A stretch of DNA of 64,000 nt, taken from assembly GCA_029204225.1 (NCBI GenBank), contig CM055093.1, positions 5,116,056 through 5,180,055 of the forward strand, read 5' to 3'. Source of the DNA: Diphasiastrum complanatum. Its lineage: Eukaryota > Streptophyta > Lycopodiopsida > Lycopodiales > Lycopodiaceae. The notes beneath the pieces were generated by a model, which did not search any database, was not told the DNA's origin, and saw nothing but the letters and a program-made list of their open reading frames with translations. Made by a program: the position numbers and the translations under genes. Below are positions 8,517 to 20,629 of this stretch, piece by piece (position 1 is the stretch's first letter; the number at the start of each line of letters is the position of its first letter).

Positions 8517-11400
8517 GACTCATGTCAGCCATTCTTGATCGATCCACGCTTGGAATCGACGCGTCCAGGGATCTCCAAGGAATGCAGCTCGGTAATATAC
8601 ACGAGCGACTGGTAGCTGATCTTCGACTTTGTCAAAAACTAGTGTCTTATTAGGATCAAAGAATATTGAGGGAAGAAAATCATCCCATTTGGTTTCAATT
8701 CCCATTAAATGTTCTAAGTCTCGGGCGTAAGTGGCTGCCGCACGGATCGTTGGATCAGGACAATTGATATATTGATTCACGAACGTGGTTAGAGCCCTTC
8801 TGGCATCTACATTCGTAGTCCACCCGTGTTCTGATGGAATGATCAGCCAATTAAAATTTTGGAGTGTGATCTTGTCTAGAGGGGTGTCACATTCCGCCCA
8901 TTTGGATCTTCATGTACATGGCAAGAAGTGCACGTTCACCCGTAATTGTTGCGGACTTGTCACGTAGGCCCAATGGCCGCAGGGTCTCTTTCGAACAACT
9001 GCTGACGCCACTCTAGTTGTGGTTGGAGGGCGAGTAATGCTTGCAGTTCTTTGCTCTTTATTGTCTGAGCTGAAAACGATATCTGCCAACCGCCTCTTGA
9101 TGACTTGTGGGGATACTTTGATAGGCACTCGTTTATTTTCTCCTCTACGAACTTTGGTCTTCGGAAGGCCCGGCTAGCAGATATCGTGCACGAACCTCTG
9201 GACAATGTGGCATGTCCTTCCTCTTGGCTTTGGCTGGTTCTTGCGCCTTGGCCCTGGTCTCGCGTCTCAGCAGCCGTATCCGTTTGTCCTTGGTCTTGGC
9301 CTTCGGACCCTTGATCTTGGATAAATCCCCCTACTGCCTGCTGGCTTTGGTCTAGGATTGTACTGGCCTGTGCAGTGTCAAAAATAGGTGGCGGTGGAAT
9401 TACCACGGGGGTGGGCTGGGCCTTCGTTTCCATGAATTTTTGGCAAGCCTTGAGGGCTTGTTTGGCCTGGGCGAGCTCGTGAGTTGCGCTTTTCGATATT
9501 TATTAAACTCTGTCTGGTAGCTGTTCAAGGTTTGATTATAAACCTACAACTGACACCAAAAGAGATTCGATTTTGATTCTGATAGCGGCCTTGAGTTTGG
9601 TGCAGGTTGAGCTAACCAGACGAGCTTTTCATCTATAGGGCTTTGACCTCCGCCCCCAGGTGCATATTCTCTGCTTCCAAAATGTTTAGTTGCACCTGGA
9701 TGGGAGCAAGCCATTGAGACGCTTTGGATTGAAGCTCCTGCACCTTCATGGAGGCCTCTGTCAATGCTTTGGAGAGGCTTTGGATATGATTATTGAGGCC
9801 CTCCTCCTTTTGCTGCAGCTTGGCAATCTCCTGGTGCCCTTCTTGCTCATGCTGGTGAGCTAGGATCAGCTCGTGTTGCAGCTTGGTGAGGTCTGCTCAC
9901 AGTTGGGTGTTGCTTGTTGCTAGGTGTAGTACCCTGCTTTCCAATATAGCTTTGGCTGCTACTGCCTCCAGAATGTATTTGCCCAGAGTCTGGTACATCG
10001 TCGTTAGGTCTGGGGGAGCAGCCGATACACTGGCACTGGTAGGGGCTTGTGTTGTATCGGCCCCAACGACTTGTGGTGTTCCGTCGTCATCATCTTCAAT
10101 CAGGTTCTCGTTGGACCTGATGCCATCTGGGGCGGTAGGATCAGTCCGATCTGGCGATGGTACGAAAACTATTTGGACAAATACATCATCAGGCAACGGT
10201 TGGTTGCCCTCGGCAACCTTTGTTGGTGAAGCAGTTGAGGTTTGAGAAGCAAGTGTGGAAATGGGAGTGAGGACGGTTTGCCTGAACGAGAGAATAGAAG
10301 GGACAGAGGGGAACTGAAGGGTGGTGTGGAGTATGGAAGAAGGCAAAGATGGAGCAGAAAGGGTCTGACGTGGGGGTGAAAAATTGATGACTTGCATCCA
10401 TGCCAGACTGTCGAGAGACAATTGAGAATCAGACGGATTAAATGGTATGAAAGCAACGGTGGCGGCAGGAGTGATGGAGGATGCAATGGTGAGTGGATAA
10501 TGGAACATAGATGGAAGTGATATCAACAGAGGAAATGGGGATGGACACATAAATAGTTGTGGATGGAACAAGATGAGGGGTAGTGACAACAGATACGGAA
10601 GGGGATGGTTGCACGAAAGAAGAAGTGGCGGTGGTTGATGGAGTCGTTAGTGCGGTGGTGGTGGTGCATCTTCGGGTAGCAGGTGGAGATGAAGAAGAAG
10701 AGGTAGCACCACGCATTCATTTGCTGGCCGTTGTGTTAGTAACTGCAGGTTGGCGAGAGGTGGATACTTGAGACGGCTGATAGAGGTTAGTGTGTGGCAC
10801 AAGGGTAGACAAAAGGGATGAGCCTGGGAAGTCAGGCACTTTTGCCTCGTGAAGTGCACAGGCAAAGTTACACAATAGAGGGCCTACTGCGATATGGTCA
10901 CGGTTGTTGGGTTTGATGTCAGTGGTTGGTTCACGAATGAGGAAGCTATGCCAGTTGTATGGCACAACTGAGAGACCAAAGAATTTCAGAAAGGATTCCA
11001 CTATCTGACTCATCAATGTGGACTAGATTCTGTCCTTGCAAAATGTTGAAATAATCAGAAAGTTATTCAACAGATGTGCAGCCGCCTGAATGACGGGTTT
11101 CGTGATAGCATCTATCAGATAACCATTGTTAGTCTGAATTGGGATTTCTAGTGCAGTTTGGGTGAAAGATATGATCAGAGTTTTGGCATAGCGATGGGAG
11201 ATGGGCTGACGATCACTGGACATAATGCCAATGGTGACCATCGAGTTTGCGTTAATCCTGACCTTGTACGTGGTACCTTGCTACAGGAAGTAGAAGCGTG
11301 TCTTAGGCACTTCCCAGGTGGCGTAAGCATGAAGGGCGAGGCCCATGTTAATCTCAAAATGAAAAAGCGCCCGATAAAAACCCATTGCTTCTAGAAGTGG
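8517..11400 (-). pseudogene. LTR-A-associated gene for Ser/Thr/Pro-rich coiled-coil protein (decayed)
   Basis: Reading from 11400 downward, the conserved-looking pieces are: an N-terminal segment (FYRALFHFEINMGLALHAY, then SDRQPISHRYAKTL, VESFLKFFGLSVVPYNWHSF and IAVGPLLCNFACALHEAKVP); a very long Ser/Thr/Pro-rich linker (about 10780-10250); an acidic hinge; a coiled coil (9895-9640); a Gln-rich segment; and a C-terminal domain (about 8950-8520) with ITLQNFNWLIIPSEHGWTT, TIRAAATYARDLEHLMG and DPWTRRFQAWIDQEW. Stops and frameshifts break it into several frames. No gag zinc knuckle, protease, RT or integrase motif is present. It ends next to LTR-A1, in the same orientation as that LTR, as the ORF at 48700-50520 does beside its LTR-A copy. 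I do not recognise the family; it may be an accessory protein of a non-autonomous LTR element. Confidence 0.5.
9633..10589 (-). CDS. Best-preserved frame of the coiled-coil protein
   Basis: One continuous reading frame broken by a single TGA near 9897. Upstream of the stop it encodes a Ser/Thr/Pro-rich linker, an acidic hinge (NENLIEDDDDGTPQVVGADT) and a helix (YQTLGKYILEAVAAKAILES). Downstream it encodes about 85 residues of strong heptad-like helix rich in Gln, Glu, Lys and Leu (ADLTKLQHELILAHQHEQEG, IAKLQQKEEGLNNHIQSLSK, NILEAENMHLGAEVKAL). Only one nonsense change lies between two clearly protein-like stretches, so this was a real gene until fairly recently. Function is unknown; dimerisation is the only inference the coiled coil allows. 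Confidence 0.5.
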
Positions 11401-11640
11401 GTCAGCTGTCTATAGCCATAGTTGGATTAGAGCATTAGAGGGTAAGGGCCAAATCTATGTGGCCTCAGGGATTTCACGCTAGATCACCTGCTTGGTGTTA
11501 GAGTCTTTAGAGAGTGAGGAGACCATATTAGTGGTGATGATTAAAGGGCGAAAAAAAAAAAAAACCGATGGAAAAGGTAAAAAGGTTTGAAAACAATAGA
11601 AAACTGTGAATAACGAGTGTTGGATGGGAAGAATTATAGT
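11401..11640. other. Short non-coding gap
   Basis: Non-coding sequence with an A14 run at about 11550-11563. It separates the coiled-coil gene relic from the transposase-like relic. Confidence 0.4.
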
Positions 11641-12642
11641 TCAGAGCGTAGATTCGGGTTCAGTATGTGCAGATGATAGCTGGTAGGAAGTTTGTACTTT
11701 GTAAATATTTTTATTTAATATACAAAATTTTATTGTTTGTCTATAGCCTATTGGCTTGTATAAATTTGCATGCTTTTTGAAATTTTTATAATCCGTCAAT
11801 TTTGTATTATGACGAATTTGATGAAATGCCGCTCTTGCTTGCCAATGAGATTTTTCCATTCTTTGCGATGACCATATGCTAAGACTTCCACTATTTTTTG
11901 CAAAGAATGTTGAATGATGTCGTAATATGTGCTGCATGTCATAAAAACATAATCTAAATCAGTACCAAAAGTATCTAATTCAATTGCACATATTTGTCTA
12001 TCATCTGTAAAATCAAAATCTTACCATATAATGTGTTATATGATCAACACCCCATGCACTTTGAACTGCATCCACAAATTTATTGGTTGTTTTATGTATC
12101 ATTTGAACATCAGTATGTGAAACTTTTCTCAAGTATTTCACCATGTTGTCTAACTTTTCCAAACTTCTACTTTGTGTATACGAGTAGAACCTTCTTTTTC
12201 GAAATATTGAGTTGCTGCAATAATTTCTTTCCAAACCGTGTATTGAACCTTAGATTGTTTGCTAGAATAATCGAGCTTTAGATCCTCCAATGCTCGGCTT
12301 GCATGGAATATTTCCTGTTTTACTTGATAGCTTGTCATCTTTTTTTATTTTAACGTGGCCTTTATGCAAGCCTGCTTTGGACAACACATCCTCTAATCTA
12401 GAAATGGCTTCCTTCGCAGAGGCCTCTGGTTGGGAATTCCATGCAAACAAGATGTGAAGATATATTATTCTTTCTATAATACGCATGTCCGCATGCACTG
12501 TACAGATATGTGTGAAAGATTCAACTAGTTTCATCAGATTTTGCAATATTTCCATGTTTGGCATATTGAGGTCAAAACTTGTTTTAGACTTAGAGGTTGA
12601 CTTTTCAAAGTTCATTAGTCTAAATTTCATTTGAATAAACAC
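11641..12642 (-). pseudogene. Transposase-like gene fragment, unassigned superfamily (piece B)
   Basis: Reading from 12642 down, frames shift several times but protein-like blocks stay in order: LNMPNMEILQNLMKLVESFT, RIIERIIYLHILFAWNSQ, EAISRLEDVLSKAGLHKGH, EIFHASRALEDLKLDYSSK, VDAVQSAWGVDHITHYM, MQHILRHHSTFFAKNSGSLS and IWSSQRMEKSHWQARAAFHQ. The last block recalls a GMEKSHYxARxAF-type motif near the end of long transposase-like proteins known to me from plants and animals, but I cannot name the superfamily. It lies between the LTR-A-associated gene and copia LTR3. The copia may have inserted into it, but I could not find a matching target duplication. Confidence 0.45.
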
Positions 12643-12652
12643 TTTTTGAAAG

Positions 12653-13156
12653 TGTGGGAAAGATAGAATGCGAGTTTGAGTAGATTCAATTTGAATAAGT
12701 TGGGTACATTGAATCTAGACCCAAAATTGGTAGGGTTAGCATTTTGGTGGGAAATCCAAGTGGCCAAATAGGGTTCGGACCTGCTATAAAAGGATGTAAC
12801 TCATGGAGAGAGTCATCTTCTCTCTTATCTATCTCATTTCATGCTTATACATGGTTCTCTTGGGTTCTACTATCCATTGGTGCACTATCTTGGTGATTGC
12901 TTGCAATTCTATGTGTAGAATGATCTATATTTGCTATTTTTGGATTCACACGTGTGAAATACAGTAGCTTGCTGGTTTTGTACAGCAACACTACATGATC
13001 ATTTCATTCAGTTTTGATCAAGTTCTATTAGTGTTTGTATCTCAAATTGTGTGTAGATGCTGATTTTTCTACATTGGTGAAATTGGTAGTGTATTTTTCT
13101 CTTTCTAACCAAAGATCATTCAAGTAGATTGGATCTTAAGGATCTGAAATCTTTCA
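12653..13156 (+). mobile_element. Copia 5' LTR (LTR3)
   Basis: Ends ...ATCTTTCA at 13156, two bases before a degenerate primer site, and starts TGTGGGAAAG at about 12653. A TATA box GCTATAAAAGG lies at about 12783-12793. The palindrome TTCACACGTGTGAA is at 12945-12958. The last 66 bp reappear at 15341-15406 as a stub of the 3' LTR, which confirms this is a terminal repeat. The left border is less certain than the right. Confidence 0.8.
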
Positions 13157-13158
13157 CT

Positions 13159-13172
13159 TGATATCAAAGCTT
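13159..13172 (+). other. Degenerate primer-binding site
   Basis: TGATATCAAAGCTT differs from the copia consensus TGGTATCAGAGC(TT) at two positions (G to A at 3, G to A at 9). Both changes fit cytosine-deamination decay on the opposite strand. Confidence 0.8.
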
Positions 13173-13758
13173 GTGTTTCAGCTTATGAAGGAGGAAATCA
13201 GATCTATCAATGATTTGGTGAAGATATCAAGTCTAGAGCATGCTAGAGAGGATTCTACACCAAAATCGGATTTTTTGCTTTTGTAGATTGGATCTTTTGT
13301 AGATCAAAACACTAAATAGGTCAATATACTTGTTCAATTCCATTTTTTGAATTCACATGCTGGATTTGGCCGATTTTTGGATCATTGGTTCAGCCTAAGT
13401 GGTGGCTTATAGATTGCATATCAAATTTTCAGCATTTGCATGTAGATTTGGAATAGTCAATTTTTTGTGATTTTGTCAAAACCCTAATTTTGATTGGATC
13501 TCTAGATAGTGAGGTTCCTGGACTTCATTTGAGTGTGTTTCAATCTTAGGAAGTGGCAAAAGTCATTAGATTGAGGATAGATCATAGGTTGATCAAGATT
13601 CCATGATTCTATATGTTGATTTGCTTGGATAAGTGCTAGAAGAGAATTTGTGAGATAGTTTCAAATCTTGGTGATTTCTTTTGAAAGCATTTGTTATTGT
13701 TCAAAGGAGTGCTTTGTGCATTGAAACAGGTTGAAAGAAAAGATCAGGTCATTGCTAT

Positions 13759-15335
13759 ATGGCAACCTCAATTGGAGTCATGTTGGAAGCCAATGATAGG
13801 CTTACCTCAAGTAACTATTCATTATGGAAAGTGAGGATGGAGTCACTTCTTGAGATGAATGATGTTTTGGATATTGTTGTAGGTTTGGAGAAGAGACCAG
13901 CAACACAACAAGATCAGTTGAGGTATGACAAGAGGGCCAAGAAGGCTCTACACATGATAAAGATGAATGTTACCAATGAACTTCTCAAGGAAGTTGGTAC
14001 GTGCACATCATCTTTGGAAGCTTGGAATTCATTGAAGAAGCTTTATGAATCCAAGTCTACTTCTAGAGTGTTGACTCTAAGAAGGCAAATCTTTTCTTGT
14101 TTGCGAAAGAATGAAGAAAGTCCAAGTACTTTTGTTTTGAGAATAAAAGCATTGAATGATGAGTTAGCTTGCATAGATGAAAGCATTAAGGAAGGAGAGC
14201 TTATTCAAGTGATTCTTAATGGCTTGTTGGATGCTCATGCTAACATTGTTCAAAGTATTGCTATTCAAAAGACTTTGCCAAGTTTGATGGATCTTCAAGA
14301 GATCTTGATCAATGAGGAATATAGGCTTCAAGCAAGAGGTGGATCTACATCGACACTTCAAGAGGATGCTATGTTCACAAAGGGCAAATTCAAGGGCAAA
14401 ACCAAAAGCAAGTGGTCTAAAGGGCAAGATCAAGTGGATGCTTCTTCAAGTGGCAAAAAGAAGGATAGATCAAAGCTCAAGTGCTTCTATTGTGGCATCA
14501 AAGGACACTTTGCAAGTGAGTGCTACAAGAAGAAGAGAGACCAAGGAGACAAGCAAGGTAATCTTACTCTTGATGAGGATGGTTTGGATGTGCAAGATGC
14601 AAATGATGATGCTTTTGTGATGTCTTCATGTATGCTTGCTAATGATGGAGATCTAGATCCTTGGTGGATTGATACTGGAGCAAATTCACACATGACCTTT
14701 CACAAAGAGTACTTCACTTCTTTGTTGGCATATGGAGATGACAAGAGGGTGATCTACACGGCCAATGATGGTGAGTGTGCAATCAAAGGGATTGGCACAA
14801 TTCCTATTTCTCTCTCTACAAATAGGAATGTTCATTTGGAGGATGTCTTGTTTATTCCATCTATTACCAAGAATTTGCTTAGTGTGAGTCAAATGCTAAG
14901 TAAGGGCCTCAAGGTGGAGTTTGATGGAGATGCTTGTTTGATCAAAAGGAAGGATGTCTTGATTGGAAAAGGTAAAAGACAAGGGAAGTTGTTCAAACTT
15001 GATGCTTGTGTTATTTCTAACCAAGTTGGATGTGTTGCAAGGGAGCAAATTTCTATTCAAGAGGTTTGGCACAAAAGGATGGGACACCTCAACTTCAAGT
15101 CATTGGAGGTAATGACAAGGAAGAAGGTTGTGATTGGTCTTCCAAGTTCCTTAAGTAATGACAAGCATGTTTGTGATTCTTGTGCTTTGTCTAAGTCACA
15201 TAGACTACCTTATACTAGATCTATTTCTAGATCTACAAAGCCTTTTTAACTTGTACATTCGGATATTCATGGATTTACTACAATTAGCAATAGTGGAGCT
15301 AAGATGTATGTAACATTCATTGATAATTTTAGTAG
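13759..15335 (+). pseudogene. Copia gag-protease-integrase polyprotein, truncated
   Basis: The best copia frame in the window: 496 codons (13759-15249), then a single in-frame TAA and about 28 more codons. Gag (UBN2-type) occupies about residues 1-240, including LTSSNYSLWKVRMESLLEM and STSRVLTLRRQIF. The zinc knuckle CFYCGIKGHFASEC is complete, near residue 248. The protease follows with WWIDTGANSHMTF (near residue 300; catalytic D-T-G intact). Next come the pre-integrase domain VWHKRMGHLNFKSLEVMTR and its CDSCALSKSHRLPYTR zinc module. The nonsense codon sits where PF(E)LVHSD is expected, right before the first integrase catalytic aspartate. The frame then continues VTFIDNFSR and stops being integrase at 15335. 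The rest of IN, RT and RNase H are deleted. ATG 13759 is preceded by a roughly 600-bp leader from the primer site. Confidence 0.93.
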
Positions 15336-15340
15336 AGGTC

Positions 15341-15406
15341 GTGTATTTCTCTTTCTAACCAAAGGTCATTTAAGTGGATTGGATTTTAAGGATATGAAAT
15401 CCTTCA
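15341..15406 (+). repeat. Stub of the copia 3' LTR (last 66 bp)
   Basis: GTGTATTT...ATCCTTCA matches the last bases of LTR3 (13090-13156), including CTCTTTCTAACCAAAG, with about six differences over the last 46 bases. It starts abruptly inside integrase and ends at the expected CA. So a deletion of several kilobases removed most of pol and nearly the whole 3' LTR. Confidence 0.9.
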
Positions 15407-16806
15407 CAAAAACTACGCAAACTTTAAGAGTAGCATACAAATATGACAAAAACGATAGTTGTTTTAAAACACCTACTAAGAGCCAAGCATTCTTTTAGAA
15501 CATGGAGGGATGTGTCCTTAGGTGCTCAACTCATGTCTCCTTCGTTACCCATATTCTAAAATCCTTGTCACTCTTTGGAATTCCGAACTGCCTGGATATG
15601 GGTCCCATGCACCAACCCAACCATTTACACTTCACCGCATTAAACATTGTTGAGCAACGCAAATGATGCAACTTTTTCAAGCCATTTTGGTGGTCCACCT
15701 GGCATACACCACCCCCTCAACATCCTTCAACGTATCGTGGGCCTTATCTTGCCCTGATTGAAACTCGTTTCTAGCTTTATCCAAACTCCAAAATTATGTC
15801 ATTCTGTACAAAACACAAAGAATTATTTTCCAATTAGTGTTCAAACCAATACTATATTTTATAAAAAATGTAGCACATTTTAGAATGAAATGCTAAATTA
15901 CCTCATACAATATGCGGGCCAGTTTCTATCTCGTCAAGGGATACCACATAATGTTCCCCCTCTTGAGTTCTATTGCCGAGATCCTCTGCCTGAAGAAGTA
16001 GATGTTGCACTCGCACAATCAACACACACTATAAAGTTGGTCTCCTAGATCCATTTTTACTACACCAATTTCATTCAACCTAAGAATACACATATAACAT
16101 GGAGAGTAGCAACATGGAAAGCACAACATATTACATGGAGAGTAGCAATATGGAAAACACAACACCAACTCAAATGAACATTTAACAAAATTAAAAGAAA
16201 TGTCACCTATTGATCTGATTCATAGAAGATAGCAGGGTCATGTTGGTCTCTACTTCCGGCTGAATGAAACTAGCACACACTAGTATATGCTTGTTTATAT
16301 CATTGGCATACTCCTCATGTATTGCCTCCATCCATGGGTGATGTCGACAACCTATGGTTGCCATCCCAACACACAAACATATGGCCATGCAAATCACTCC
16401 ATTCAGGATCGAGCAAAACCTAGGCATCAAAGTCCGCACATATTTTCTCCCAAATGTTATCTCATTGAAATTTTGAATGATCTTTCACGTAAATGGAATT
16501 GCCATTGGATCTTGTGATATCATGAAGTCGCCCTTTTCCATGATATAGCCATCATGTCCATAAATCTCCTTTAGTTTCATACGTTGCCCTCCAACAGTGC
16601 TGATAGCTTTGTGTTCCAAAATGTGACACAATGGCACTAGTGGTGGAGGAAACTGACGCTAAAACGAGCAAGGGTTGCTGATAAAATATCCAAATGAAAA
16701 GACAAAGGAAAATCACCGATTTCATCTGGTCTCACCCCTTTGACTCTCTTTTTTACCTCATTCTCAGCCTCAGCCACACTATGATCTTGGTCTGTGCCAA
16801 TCCCTC
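15407..16806. other. Spacer with weak reverse-strand coding traces
   Basis: Two short reverse-strand frames look weakly protein-like: 16203-16439, with GCRHHPWMEAIHEEYANDI and HILVCASFIQPEVETNM, and 16637-16825. Neither has a motif I can name. They could be distal pieces of the transposase-like gene at 11641-12642, separated from it by the copia insertion. This is a guess. Confidence 0.25.
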
Positions 16807-17663
<857 letters not shown>

Positions 17664-17680
17664 GTATCCCCCACCTAAAT
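17664..17680 (-). other. Polypurine tract of gypsy element
   Basis: Reverse strand TAGGTGGGGGATAC immediately before the LTR TG. This is the plus-strand primer of the element. Confidence 0.75.
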
Positions 17681-17838
17681 AGGTGACGGTCCCACGACAC
17701 CTACTTGTACTTGTTGTGGAAGAAGGCTGTTGACACATTTATTGCGGATGATGGAGTGCGTCAGGAAAAGCGTGGATAAAGATTGCTTATGTAAAACCTG
17801 AGGCTTTATTCAATGATGAGGAGCCTATCTTGAACTCT

Positions 17839-18612
17839 TCAAGAAGTGTTTGGGAAGGCTGGTGGCGACCAGTACTTGCATAACCGACTACCGTTGATGG
17901 GCGTAGCAAACGGTGTTCCATCCATTATTTCTAAAGTCACTAACCCTTGCGATAGGATGTTGGTGATGCGATAAGGGCCTTTACTAGTGAACTTTTGCTT
18001 TCCTTTGATCACCCGTGTCTTGTACATGAGGAACAAATCTCCTTCTTGAAGACCTTTCTTGTGAAGACGACGATCATGCCAGGCCTTGCGATGTGCTTTC
18101 TCTGCAACAAGAGCATGGACTGCTAACAAGCGTGTTTTGCACAACTTGTGTAGCGCTTTGTGACAAAGGTGGAGTGATCTTGTACCATCCAATCGTTGCA
18201 CTATGGCAATGTGAAGAGATGGAACAAGAAATTCCACTGGCATGATTGCATCTTGGCCATACACCAATTGGAATGGAGTTTGTATGTTGCCTTTGTATGC
18301 AGTTCTGAAAGCCCACAGAGCAGCATGTAGCTTGTGCTCCCAATCTAATCTGCTTGCTTCTACTGTCTTTGTCAAAATGCCACACATAATCTTATTAGAA
18401 GATTCAGCTTGGCCATTGCCTCTTGGGTAGTAAGGCGTGCTGAAACGATGGATCACAAAGAACTCTTCTAATAAGACCTTGATGGTATTGTTGACAAAGT
18501 GAGTTCTCCGATCGCTGACTATCTCTATTGGGCATCCGAAGCGTACAATGATATCTTCGTAAAGGAACTTCGCGATGGACCTAGCATCTACTACGTACAC
18601 TACTTTCTTCAA
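17839..18612 (-). pseudogene. Ty3/gypsy integrase (C-terminal two thirds)
   Basis: A 257-codon open frame without stops. It starts in the catalytic core (YVVDARSIAKFLYEDIIVRF), continues with the second core aspartate region (GCPIEIVSDRRTHFVNNT) and the glutamate region (YYPRGNGQAESSNKIMCGIL). It then has the HKLHAALWAFRTAYKGN helix and the GPY-type C-terminal domain (RRLHKKGLQEGDLFLMYK, FTSKGPYRI). The usual D-Q-G is D-R-R here (SDRRTHF), which may weaken activity. The first catalytic aspartate, the zinc finger, RT, protease and gag are missing upstream, where the sequence changes abruptly at about 18620. It ends 176 bp before the LTR. Confidence 0.92.
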
Positions 18613-18904
18613 CCCACTAGTGAGATAATATTCTAAAGGTTGAGAATTAGAAACTATTTTAAACCTTTAGAATTTCTAAAAGCCGTTAAACTTTCTACAT
18701 CATGATTCCTCATGGTCTTACAATACACATGACATGGAATATGATTTACTTTTAATAGGGTGACATGCCCACACCCTAGCATACAAAAAGTCGGCTTTCT
18801 ACAAAATTGCCAAGCTGGATTTACAACTGAATTTACAGAAGGAATTACACGTCTTTTGGAGCCAAATTTGGCCTTGTTGCAGATTCAAAATTTGCCAACA
18901 CTCA
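18613..18904. other. Junction spacer
   Basis: About 290 bp of non-coding DNA between the truncated gypsy and the end of the transposase-like gene, which is read toward it. It contains the inverted pair TTCTAAAGGTTGAGAATT and AACCTTTAGAATT around 18630-18680. This could mark the terminus of either element. Confidence 0.35.
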
Positions 18905-20629
18905 CTAAATTAAATACATTACAAGTCCAATAATTATGGCGACAAATATTGTAACCAGGACTCTACAATTACAATGATCAGGAACTCTACTCATCAATAT
19001 CAGTTGCACATTCATCGAATAATTTGGATAGGTATTCTTTGATGTGTGCCACTGATATTTTTGGAATAGATATTGATTTTTCCATTGAAAGGCCATGTGC
19101 TTTAATTGTTTCTTTTGCCTTTGATTTCCATGCATGAACAACTATATCCACATCCATATATTGTGGTCCGTTGTTGTTCAGAATCCATTATTTCTCTAAG
19201 CAATTTTTGAATAGCTCTGAGTTGTGAACTTGTCTTTGGTTTCTACGCCGTTGATTAGATTTTGGTTCATACCATAATGCTTTAAACTTTGTGGCCAAGC
19301 CTTTTGAGTTTTTCTTCACTTCGACAACTTTTGCCACCCAAATAGGTATGGAACTCTCCACAACATCTTCATCTGAAAACCGCATTGCAATGAACTTGTC
19401 CAACACAACTTCTCTACATGGGATGAATTCAACCAGAGGTGCATCAGCTTTTTGCCCACAAAACTTTCGGGTTAATAACTTTACATCCATTTCGACCTCA
19501 TGTTTTCAAAAATCGATTGCCCTCTAATCTGGGAGGAGTCTCGTTAAAACGAGGTAATGTTGTTGTATTTTGATCCATTCCATCAATGATAAGACACAAG
19601 GACTGTTCAGGATGGGATCTTGACTCTTCTTTCCAATATGCATACAATTTTCTAGAATCGAAAATATGTTGTAGATGACGACCTCTCAATGCAATATAGC
19701 AATCACGCATCCTAATGTCCATCTCTATTGCATTTTAAGGTCATCACATGTTTTGCATTTGGACATTCTTTGTCTTGTTGGAGTTTTGACATGTCCAAAC
19801 TCTTGTTTCCAGATCTTGTAGAGCATGGATCTCAGGAATACATGCATCTTTAAGTTGTGTGTTTATAGTTTTGAAGACATCATGTTTATGCATGCCGAGT
19901 GAGAGATGATGTTCGCAAATAATAGCGCCATCTTTTGATTTATGTTGCAGATGTAGTTGAGGCAATGCATGCTTTTCCAAAATCCCACGCATTATGGCCA
20001 ACCCTTTCGAAGAATGTCCACCTTGCTTGAATGTGCCAGTGTTTCCATGAAACTTGTAGACAATGGAATAACGTGCCTCAACAATTACTTGCCAAAACAT
20101 TCCATAGGAGATTTCCAATAGATTTTGATATGCTTTTATGCATATAGCTTTACCATCCAACGTAGGTTTGAAACACAATTTGGGTTCCTCCAAAATATTA
20201 AACATTGCATCTGACTTTTCTCGTCTATGAAAAAATCATTTGAACATCTACAATAATTGATTATGCTTGTCAGCTCCTCGTTTTCTCCCCACACCTAGTC
20301 GCAAGTCTTCACATTCTTTGTAGGTGATTTGTCGAATGCACAACTTACTACAACATGCATCTGTTTCTCTTATATTTTCTGACGATAAAATATATATTGT
20401 TTTTTTTGGTGCAACATAAGAAACCCTGAGGAGTTCCAAAGGACGTTGGACATACTTGAGGCTCTCTTTGCAGATCTTCTAAAACTTCATCAGCTTGTGA
20501 CCATCTTGATCTTGTAGGATCGTTTGTCATATTAGCATCATGTAATATGTTGCTTGTGTAATCATGTTCATCAAAATCGAATTCCGAAAAATCTGAATTA
20601 CGGTTGGTGGATGCATTTGCACTCACCAA
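18905..20629 (-). pseudogene. DDE-type transposase-like gene, unassigned superfamily (piece A)
   Basis: Ordered blocks on the reverse strand: an acidic start (NSDFSEFDFDEHDYTSNIL); a Cys-rich block CCSKLCIRQITYKECEDLRL followed by a basic GRKRG; a 153-codon frame (20205-19744) with GKAICIKAYQNLLEISYGMF, VYKFHGNTGTFKQGGHSS and AIICEHHLSLGMHKHDVF; and then CLIIDGMDQNTTTLPRFNET, which looks like a catalytic-aspartate strand. After a frame break near 19495 comes a C-terminal domain (LVEFIPCREVVLDKFIAMRF, IPIWVAKVVEVKKNSKGLAT) resembling the end of the relic at 57474. The conserved Cys block, the HGNTG turn and the DGMDQxxTxLP strand make a cut-and-paste transposase likely. The middle of the catalytic domain is deleted. 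The exact superfamily is unknown to me. Confidence 0.5.

Noticed and set aside
9883-10245. Forward frames over the coiled-coil region
   Set aside because: Shadows of the reverse gene; the reverse strand has the coherent coiled coil and linker.
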